Part shown: in pieces, positions 1 through 5,981 of the stretch
Layout: the number at the start of each line of letters is the position of its first letter
Position numbering within the stretch: the first letter of the stretch is position 1
Source of the DNA: Micromonospora sp. CCTCC AA 2012012
Lineage (GTDB): Bacteria; Actinomycetota; Actinomycetes; Mycobacteriales; Micromonosporaceae
DNA length: 64,000 nucleotides
Assembly: GCF_040499845.1 (NCBI RefSeq)
Contig: NZ_CP159342.1
Span: 4,216,001-4,280,000, forward strand
Direction of reading: 5' to 3'
Position numbers and translations under genes: made by a program
The notes under the pieces: model-generated
Databases searched by the model: none
What the model saw: only the letters and a program-made list of their open reading frames with translations
Told to the model about the DNA's origin: nothing

Positions 1-265
1 CGCAACTGCCCGACGGTCCGACCACCGGCACCGTGGCCGCCCGACCGTTGTCCAGGTTGGTCACCCGCAGTCGGGTCCCCACCGGGAACCGGTCACTGGT
101 GGCGGCGGGCGCGCCCGCCTCGGCCGAGAAGGTGACCGACCCCGGGCAGGCGCTCTGCCGGGCGGGCGTGGTGTCGGCGAAGCCGAACCCCGTTCCGATC
201 GCCACCACCGCCGAGGCGACCACCGCCACGCCGGCCGCCAGCACGTGCTTCCGCTGCACCTTCAC
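1..265 (-). CDS. Secreted RlpA/double-psi-beta-barrel-like protein, C-terminus off the left edge
   Basis: Reading leftwards from a GTG at 265 the protein starts VKVQRKHVLAAGVAVVASA, a basic stretch followed by a hydrophobic core that reads as a Sec signal peptide ending near residue 30. The exported part contains FPVGTRLRVTNLDNGRAATV, which resembles the PFGTRVRVTNLxNGRSV core of RlpA-like double-psi beta-barrel proteins (peptidoglycan-active or expansin-like). A GGGAGA ribosome site lies about 5 bases before the GTG, which fixes the start. About 88 codons are visible and the stop is outside the window. The fold assignment is by motif only; whether it is catalytic cannot be judged from this fragment. 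Confidence 0.7.
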   Translation of the reverse strand, partial: MKVQRKHVLAAGVAVVASAVVAIGTGFGFADTTPARQSACPGSVTFSAEAGAPAATSDRFPVGTRLRVTNLDNGRAATVPVVGPSGSC

Positions 266-422
266 CCGTATCTCCCGTCGTCCGCGCTCCGTGTCGGCTG
301 GTACGGCTTGGGAGCGCTGCCCGGTTCAGCGGTTCCGTAAAGGAAGTTACGGGTAGCCGCCTCCCCGCTCGTCATCCCCGCCGACGAGCTGTCATGCGGC
401 ATCGACATCCTGAACGCGGCAT

Positions 423-713
423 TCAACGCCGGAGCCGTTGGTTGACCGAAGGCAACTGCCGCGCGCATTGCCCGTCGTGGTCGGGATGGAGCAGGCAGCG
501 CCGGCCGTTGGGCAGGTGCCGCTCACAGAAGGCGGGATGGCGCACCTCGAGGTCGTCGACGCTGGTGACGGCGGCCTCCCCGCATTCGACCAGGCTGTGG
601 AAGCTCAGCGAGCGCGCGATGACCCGGGCGACGCGGACGGCGGTGGCCAGGTCGTCAACGACTACCGGCAACTGGATCAGGTAGCAGTGCCCGGCCGTGG
701 GGGTGGGGTTCAT
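423..713 (-). CDS. Small hypothetical protein with Cys/His-rich tail
   Basis: A 96-residue protein starting MNPTPTAGHCYLIQLPVVVD. It is not a family I recognise. The C-terminal third holds a Cys/His series (HPAFCERHLPNGRRC followed by HPDHDGQC) that could bind metal; this is inference. The ATG at 713 lies inside the end of the upstream DivIVA-domain gene, overlapping by 59 bases in another frame, so translational coupling is likely; no convincing ribosome site precedes it. An upstream-extended reading in the same frame only antisense-copies the DivIVA gene's codons and looks unnatural, so the internal ATG was chosen. Confidence 0.55.
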   Translation of the reverse strand: MNPTPTAGHCYLIQLPVVVDDLATAVRVARVIARSLSFHSLVECGEAAVTSVDDLEVRHPAFCERHLPNGRRCLLHPDHDGQCARQLPSVNQRLRR

Positions 714-1032
714 CGGTAGTTGGGGTAAGGTCACGGGTCCGAGCCTGCTCGGGCTGCCAGCGGCGTAGGGCATCCTTGATCCGCTCGGTCTCCCGGCGGG
801 CCCGGTCGGCCGCGTCGTAGGCGGCGGCCAAGTCCCCGGCGACCCGGTCGAGGAACGCCTGCACGTCGGCGGGGTCCAGGCCACGCCGGCCCAGCCGGGT
901 CCACTGGAAGCTGCGGCGGCACACCTGCTTCGGATGCAGAGGTACGGAGGACGCGGAGCGGTACGCGACCGCCTCGAAGCGCTGCCGTACGGCCGGACGA
1001 CGCCGGAGAAGCCGCTCGACGAGGTACTTCAC
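655..1032 (-). CDS. DivIVA-domain small protein
   Basis: A 125-residue protein from a GTG at 1032, preceded by AAGGCAGG about 7 bases upstream. The middle reads RRGLDPADVQAFLDRVAGDL followed by a charged helix (YDAADRARRETERIKDAL), the pattern of the short DivIVA-domain proteins common in actinomycetes: a membrane or pole-binding N-terminal motif, then a coiled coil. The first 40 residues are basic (ERLLRRRPAVRQR). It is the second gene of a probable three-gene minus-strand set (1091-1297, this gene, 423-713). A scaffold or cell-pole role is inferred from the domain only. Confidence 0.65.
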   Translation of the reverse strand: MKYLVERLLRRRPAVRQRFEAVAYRSASSVPLHPKQVCRRSFQWTRLGRRGLDPADVQAFLDRVAGDLAAAYDAADRARRETERIKDALRRWQPEQARTRDLTPTTDEPHPHGRALLPDPVAGSR

Positions 1033-1090
1033 GGGAAACCTGCCTTTCGACGTGTGCTGGGGGTGGGAGTGGCCTGGCGGTCGGATGGCG

Positions 1091-1297
1091 TCACCAGTCG
1101 TCTTCATCGGCGGTGGGCCAGATCTGGCGGTCGAGGATGGCGCGTAGCCGCTGATCCTCGGCGGCAAGCTGACGCTCACGCGACTGCTGCTCATCGAGCG
1201 GCAGGCCCGGGCTCTCTGCGCCCGGCTGAGCGTCGGAGTCCACCAGTTCACCCCGTTCATGCTCACTACTGGTAGCAGCTTGAACGCCAAGCGGCAT
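1091..1297 (-). CDS. Small acidic hypothetical protein, first gene of the minus-strand trio
   Basis: A 68-residue protein, MPLGVQAATSSEHERGELVD..., with a helical, charged second half (DEQQSRERQLAAEDQRLRAI) and an acidic end (ADEDDW). No family is recognised. The ATG at 1297 lies only about 6 bases downstream of where transcription would begin if the TATAGT at 1315-1310 (minus strand) is a -10 box, so the mRNA may be nearly leaderless; no ribosome site is visible. It sits 58 bases before the DivIVA-domain gene in the same direction. Confidence 0.45.
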   Translation of the reverse strand: MPLGVQAATSSEHERGELVDSDAQPGAESPGLPLDEQQSRERQLAAEDQRLRAILDRQIWPTADEDDW

Positions 1298-1298
1298 G

Positions 1299-1326
1299 TA
1301 GTCAACCCAACTATAAGGGTTGACTA
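1299..1326. promoter_or_regulatory. Perfect 10-bp inverted repeat operator between divergent genes
   Basis: TAGTCAACCC (1299-1308) and its exact reverse complement GGGTTGACTA (1317-1326) flank an 8-base A/T-rich spacer that contains overlapping -10-like hexamers on both strands (TATAAG plus, TATAGT minus). It lies between the minus-strand small gene starting at 1297 and the plus-strand regulator starting at 1351. The position and symmetry are those of a repressor operator controlling both directions. The binding protein is not identified; the adjacent small regulator is one candidate. Confidence 0.6.
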
Positions 1327-1350
1327 GTTGAGGGCTGGGAAGGTCGCAGC

Positions 1351-1560
1351 GTGCCACGTCAGCCGCTGCGCGTCATGGGGACCGCCGAGATCGCGGAATA
1401 CCTCGACGTATCCCGCCAGTGGGTCGAGGTCCTGAGCCGACGCCGGGACTTCCCCGAGCCGGCCGCGGTCCTGAAGGCCGGCCGCATCTGGCGATCCGAG
1501 GACATCGAACAGTGGGCGGCCGAGCACCGACCTCGATCCGAGCCCGACGAGCCCGCGTAG
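1351..1560 (+). CDS. Small helix-turn-helix regulator, AlpA/excisionase-like
   Basis: A 69-residue protein from a GTG at 1351 with GGGAAGG 7 bases upstream. The core MGTAEIAEYLDVSRQWVEVL is a MerR/AlpA-type helix-turn-helix, followed by DFPEPAAVL and the beta-wing-like GRIWRSEDIEQWAAEH, the arrangement of phage AlpA/excisionase-like DNA-binding proteins and of small plasmid or island regulators. It reads towards the restriction operon, whose first gene begins about 160 bases later. An ATG at 1375 is an alternative start but lacks the ribosome site. It could regulate the divergent operator, the restriction operon, or be a remnant of a mobile element. Confidence 0.7.
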   Translation: MPRQPLRVMGTAEIAEYLDVSRQWVEVLSRRRDFPEPAAVLKAGRIWRSEDIEQWAAEHRPRSEPDEPA

Positions 1561-1720
1561 CCAGTGCGACATTCCGTGCAGCGGAAAGTCCAACTTCCGA
1601 GGCTCAATCGAACGGCTTCGCCAGAAGTTGCCGTTACCCCGGTACAGCCGCGCACACACTTTCCGTTCCTGCCGCTACGGTAGGGCCGGCAAATCGTGCG
1701 TGATCGCAGGCCGCGAGGAG

Positions 1721-3313
1721 ATGACCACCAGCATGACCTTGACCGACGCTTCCCCGGCTGGCCGCTACGCGCGTGCATCAAGGCCGGCGCGCGACACGCT
1801 CGCCGTTCCAATGAGCCTGCCGGAGCTGGAGCAGTATCTCGCCCGGGCCGCTGACCTGCTGCGTGGGAGCATCGACCAGGCGGACTTCAAGGCGTACATC
1901 TTCCCGCTGATGTTCTTCAAGCGGATCAGCGACTGCTACACCGAGGAGTACGAGCGGGCGCTGACGGAGTCGGACGGCGACCACGAGTACGCGTCGCTCC
2001 CCGAGAACCACCGCTTCGGCATCCCCACCGGCAGCCTCTGGGAGGACGTGCGCGCCCGCACCGAGAACGTCGGGCAGGCCCTGGTGACCGCCTTTCGGGC
2101 GATAGAGAAGGTCAACCCGGATGTGCTGTACGGCATCTTCGGCAGCGCCACCTGGACGAATAAGGACAAGCTGCCCGATGCCAAGCTCCGCGACCTGATG
2201 GAGCACTTCTCCACCAGAACGCTGAGCAACGCGGTCGTCGCACCGGACGTGTTCGGGCAGGCGTACGAATATCTCATCAAGCGGTTCGCGGACCAGTCCA
2301 ACAAGAAGGCCGGCGAATATTACACCCCGCGATCGGTGGTGCGGCTGCTCGTCGACATCCTCGACCCACAGGAGGGTGAGACGGTCTACGACCCGGCGTG
2401 CGGCACGGGCGGCATGCTCATCGAGGTCATCGAGCATGTGAGGCGCCAGGGTGGCCAGCCGAAGACCCTGTGGGGCAAGCTTTACGGCCAGGAAAAGGTG
2501 CTCGCCACCAACGGCCTCGCCAAGATGAACCTGCTACTGCACGGGGTTGGGGAGTTCGAACTCGCCCACGGTGACACCCTGCGCTCGCCGGCCTTCTACG
2601 ACGGCGCCCGCCTCGCCCAGTTCGACTGCGTGATCGCCAACCCGCCGTTCTCGCTCAAGAGCTGGGGCGAGGTGGAATGGGCCACCGACCCGTGGGGCCG
2701 GAACCGGCTCGGGGGCGTGCCACCCAAGGGGTACGCCGACTGGGCCTGGGTCCAGCACATGATCGAATCCGCGGCACCGGGGACGGGTCGGGTCGCCGTC
2801 GTACTGCCGCAGGGGGCGCTGTTCCGGCAGGGCGCTGAGGGACGCATCCGAGAGTTCGTCCTGAAGGTGGATGTGGTCGAAGCCGTGATCGGCCTCGCGC
2901 CGAACCTCTTCTACGGCACTGGATTGGCCGCGTGCGTGCTGATCCTGCGCCGACGTAAGGCCGACGTCCGCAAGAGCAGGGTGCTGTTCGTCAACGGCGA
3001 GACGCTATTCAAGCGCGGCCGTAACCAGAACAGCCTCGAACCCGAGCACGCCGACACCCTGCTGCGGACCGTCCAGGCGTTCGCCGACACGCCCGGCCTG
3101 GCGGCGGTCGCCACGCTCGACGAGATCAAGGCCAACGATTTCAACCTCAACATTCCGCTGTACGTCGCCCCCGCCGACGATGGCGAACAACGCACGCTGG
3201 AGCGAGCCCTGACCGACCTCGAAGCGGCCCACGCCGCCGCCCGCGAGACCCGCGCCGCGCTGGAAGCCGAACTGGCCAAGTGGGGTCTCGGCCCGAGCGA
3301 GGTGATGGCGTGA
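1721..3313 (+). CDS. hsdM: Type I restriction-modification DNA methyltransferase subunit M, first copy
   Basis: About 530 residues. An N-terminal HsdM helical domain (LEQYLARAADLLRGSID...) precedes the N6-adenine methylase domain, with the AdoMet motif I DPACGTGGM beginning at residue 224 and the catalytic NPPF motif IV at 307-310. It would methylate adenine in the target set by HsdS. The ATG at 1721 abuts a GAGGAG, so the in-frame ATG at 1733 (12 bases after it) is equally possible. The gene overlaps the next one by 4 bases (GTGA). All key motifs are intact. A second, clearly different hsdM follows, which is unusual for a type I system. Confidence 0.93.
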   Translation: MTTSMTLTDASPAGRYARASRPARDTLAVPMSLPELEQYLARAADLLRGSIDQADFKAYIFPLMFFKRISDCYTEEYERALTESDGDHEYASLPENHRFGIPTGSLWEDVRARTENVGQALVTAFRAIEKVNPDVLYGIFGSATWTNKDKLPDAKLRDLMEHFSTRTLSNAVVAPDVFGQAYEYLIKRFADQSNKKAGEYYTPRSVVRLLVDILDPQEGETVYDPACGTGGMLIEVIEHVRRQGGQPKTLWGKLYGQEKVLATNGLAKMNLLLHGVGEFELAHGDTLRSPAFYDGARLAQFDCVIANPPFSLKSWGEVEWATDPWGRNRLGGVPPKGYADWAWVQHMIESAAPGTGRVAVVLPQGALFRQGAEGRIREFVLKVDVVEAVIGLAPNLFYGTGLAACVLILRRRKADVRKSRVLFVNGETLFKRGRNQNSLEPEHADTLLRTVQAFADTPGLAAVATLDEIKANDFNLNIPLYVAPADDGEQRTLERALTDLEAAHAAARETRAALEAELAKWGLGPSEVMA

Positions 3314-4803
3314 GCGCCCGCATCACCCAACGCGAACTGGAGTCCTACCTGTGGGGCGCGGCCGTCCGGCTACGCGGCCTCATCGATGCCGGCGACTACA
3401 AGCAGTACATCTTCCCGCTGGTCTTCCTCAAGCGACTCTCCGACGTGTACGACGAGGAACGCGCTGCGGCGCTAGCCATCTACGGTGACGACGAGGCGGC
3501 CGACCTGCCGGAGAACCACCGCTTCGCCATTCCCGATGAGGCCCACTGGCAGGACATCCGCAAAGTCGGCAGCAATCTCGGCGCGGCGATCCTGGCCGCC
3601 ATGCGGGCGATCGAGTCGGCCAACCCGCACACCCTGACCGGAGTGTTTGGTGACGGCGACTGGGGCAACAAGAACCTGCTGCCCGACCGGACCCTCAAGG
3701 ATCTCATCGAGCTCTTCTCCACCAAGACGCTCTCGGTGGCGAACCTGCCCGAGGACGAACTCGGCCAGGGATACGAATACCTGATCAAGAAGTTCGCCGA
3801 CGACTCCGGCCACACCGCCCAGGAGTTCTATACCAACCGCACTCTCGTCCACCTGATGACCATGATGCTCAAGCCCGTGCCAGGCGAGTCGGTCTACGAC
3901 CCGACCTGCGGCACCGGGGGAATGCTCATCTCCACCGCCGCCGAGCTGCGCCGGCAGGGCAAGGAATGGCGCAACCTGCGCTTGTACGGTCAGGAACTCA
4001 ACTACGGGACGTCGGCCATCGCCCGGATGAACCTGTTCCTGCACGGCATCGCCGACGGGGACATCAAGCACGGCGACACGCTCACCAAGCCCGCCTTCCT
4101 CGACGGCGCGCGGCTGCGCACCTTTGACGTAGTGCTCGCCAACCCGCCGTACTCCATCAAGGCGTGGAACCGAAGCGTGTTCGCCAACGACCCGTACGGC
4201 CGCAACATGTGGGGAGTCCCACCGCAGAACGCGGCCGACTATGCCTTTCTGCAACACATCGCCAAGAGCCTCGAACCGGCATCGGGCAGGGCGGCGGTTC
4301 TGTTGCCACACGGCGTCCTGACCCGGGTGTCTGAGGCCACGGTCCGTCAGGCGATGGTTCGCACGGATCTCGTCGAGGCGGTGATCGGCCTGGCACCGGG
4401 TCTGTTCTACAACTCGGCGATGGAGGCGGTCGTGCTCGTCCTCCGATCCCGCAAGTCCGCTGAGCGTCGTGGCCGGGTCCTGTTCATCAACGCTGTGCGC
4501 GAGTTCGCCCGCGTGCAGGCGCAGTCCTTCCTGAGCGACCGGCACCAGCAGAGCATCCTCGATTCGTACCAACGGTTTGAGGATGAAGAAGGCTTCGCGG
4601 CCGTCGCAAGCATCGAGCAGATTGCTGACAACAGCTACAACCTCGCCATTCCGCTCTACGTGAAACCGCCGCGCGATGGACGGGGAGCGACCACCAGCGA
4701 CCACATCGAGGCCAGGGTTGCTACCTGGCGTGACGCAGCCGCAGCAGCCGACACGGCCGTCGACGATGTGTTGGCGCTCCTGCGGCAGGAGGTGACCCAG
4801 TGA
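3310..4803 (+). CDS. hsdM: Type I restriction-modification DNA methyltransferase subunit M, second copy
   Basis: 497 residues from a GTG at 3310 that overlaps the stop of the first hsdM. It shares the family architecture with its neighbour (YKQYIFPLVFLKRLSD against FKAYIFPLMFFKRISD) but differs throughout. The methylase motif I DPTCGTGGM begins at residue 197 and motif IV NPPY at 278, the canonical adenine-methylase tetrapeptide. Both copies therefore look catalytically competent. It overlaps hsdS by 4 bases (GTGA). Either the two M proteins form a heteromeric M2S core or one copy is auxiliary; the sequence cannot decide. Confidence 0.93.
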   Translation: MSARITQRELESYLWGAAVRLRGLIDAGDYKQYIFPLVFLKRLSDVYDEERAAALAIYGDDEAADLPENHRFAIPDEAHWQDIRKVGSNLGAAILAAMRAIESANPHTLTGVFGDGDWGNKNLLPDRTLKDLIELFSTKTLSVANLPEDELGQGYEYLIKKFADDSGHTAQEFYTNRTLVHLMTMMLKPVPGESVYDPTCGTGGMLISTAAELRRQGKEWRNLRLYGQELNYGTSAIARMNLFLHGIADGDIKHGDTLTKPAFLDGARLRTFDVVLANPPYSIKAWNRSVFANDPYGRNMWGVPPQNAADYAFLQHIAKSLEPASGRAAVLLPHGVLTRVSEATVRQAMVRTDLVEAVIGLAPGLFYNSAMEAVVLVLRSRKSAERRGRVLFINAVREFARVQAQSFLSDRHQQSILDSYQRFEDEEGFAAVASIEQIADNSYNLAIPLYVKPPRDGRGATTSDHIEARVATWRDAAAAADTAVDDVLALLRQEVTQ

Positions 4804-5981
4804 GTCTCAACCTCGACAAGAGCGCCTGGAAACGGGTTCGGCTGGGTGAGGTGATCCGCCGCTCGCAGACACAGGTCGACCCGGTAAGCACTGGTGTGGA
4901 GCGTTACGTCGCTGGCGGCCACGTCGACAGTGAAGGCGTGACAATCGAGCGATGGGGTCAGGTCGGCGACGGTCAGATGGGTTCCACCTTCCGGTACGTC
5001 TTCAAGCCGGGGCAGGTTCTCTTCGTGTCGGCGCGGCCCTACCTGCGCAAGGTCGGGGTGCCTGACTTCTCGGGCGTCGTCGCTGACAAGACCTACGTCC
5101 TGGACGCGATTCCTGAGAACGGATTGCTTCAGGAGTTTCTTCCATTTCTGCTTTCGTCAGAGGCGTTCATCGAGTACGCAACCGCCGAAGCGACCGGGTC
5201 AATGAATCCTCGGTTGCTGTGGGGACCGATGCAGCGTTACGAGTTCGACCTGCCGCCCCTCGAAGAGCAGAGGCGCCTGGCCGGTCTCCTTTGGGCGCTC
5301 GAGCGGCACTGGCGAGCCACCCTAGCTATTACCGAGGCGGCTCAGGATTTGCTTTACCGTTCGAGATCTGAATTCTTTAGCGACGAGTCAGGTGCCGTTC
5401 GGGCTGAAAATGCATTTTTGATTACAATTGGACGGCAGCGTTCACCGAAGCATGAAACAGGCGAACACCTTGTCCCATATCTGAGGTCTGCCAACGTTAC
5501 CCCTAGCGGCATCGATATAAACGACGTTAAAGCCATGAATTTCAGTCCCGAAGAGCAAAAGAAGTTCCGGCTAGAAGTCGGCGACGTGCTGGTGTCGGAA
5601 GGGAGTGCCAGCCCCAAGGCTGTGGGCATGCCGGCGGTATGGAACGGCGAGATTGCCAGTCCTATCTGCTTTCAGAATACCCTCCTTCGCTATCGGCCGA
5701 TTACGGGAGTAACTCTTCCAGGGTTCGTCGAGCAGTGGTGTCTCTGGGCATTTGAGTCGGGACGCTTTCTGAACGCTGCATCTGGGACCAACATTTTCCA
5801 TATTGGCGTTCGCGGCGCCTCAGGGATGAAAGTACGCGTTCCACGTCTTGAAGAGCAGGCGGAATTCCTATCTAGGGTCTCGGCAGCAACGGAGCTAGTT
5901 GCGGCTCCAGGAAAAGAGGCGTCCACCATCGAGGCGATGAGACGCGCAATCCTGACCCAGGTCTGCGGGGGGCGTAGCTAG
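4800..5981 (+). CDS. hsdS: Type I restriction-modification specificity subunit S
   Basis: 393 residues with the two-target-domain plan: a first recognition domain (about 1-155), the conserved helical spacer starting PPLEEQRRLAGLLWALER, a second recognition domain (about 195-345) and a second helical repeat (RLEEQAEFLSRVSAATELV). It dictates the bipartite DNA target for HsdM and HsdR. It starts at a GTG overlapping hsdM, and its stop overlaps the hsdR start by one base. Base composition drops sharply inside the second half: by my count 5341-5580 is close to 50% GC in a genome near 70%, which points to an imported second recognition domain. Confidence 0.92.
   Translation: MSLNLDKSAWKRVRLGEVIRRSQTQVDPVSTGVERYVAGGHVDSEGVTIERWGQVGDGQMGSTFRYVFKPGQVLFVSARPYLRKVGVPDFSGVVADKTYVLDAIPENGLLQEFLPFLLSSEAFIEYATAEATGSMNPRLLWGPMQRYEFDLPPLEEQRRLAGLLWALERHWRATLAITEAAQDLLYRSRSEFFSDESGAVRAENAFLITIGRQRSPKHETGEHLVPYLRSANVTPSGIDINDVKAMNFSPEEQKKFRLEVGDVLVSEGSASPKAVGMPAVWNGEIASPICFQNTLLRYRPITGVTLPGFVEQWCLWAFESGRFLNAASGTNIFHIGVRGASGMKVRVPRLEEQAEFLSRVSAATELVAAPGKEASTIEAMRRAILTQVCGGRS

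Noticed and set aside
335..352. Small inverted repeat CCGTAA-N6-TTACGG upstream of the secreted-protein gene
   Set aside because: Only 6-bp arms; could occur by chance, and no promoter elements could be aligned with it.
262..468. A 68-codon minus-strand frame before the secreted-protein gene
   Set aside because: It overlaps the true start region of the secreted protein, lacks a ribosome site and resembles no protein.
1778..2437. Long minus-strand open frames under the hsd genes (also 3472-4704 and 5978-7450)
   Set aside because: They are antisense to genes with complete family motifs and show no recognisable protein features.
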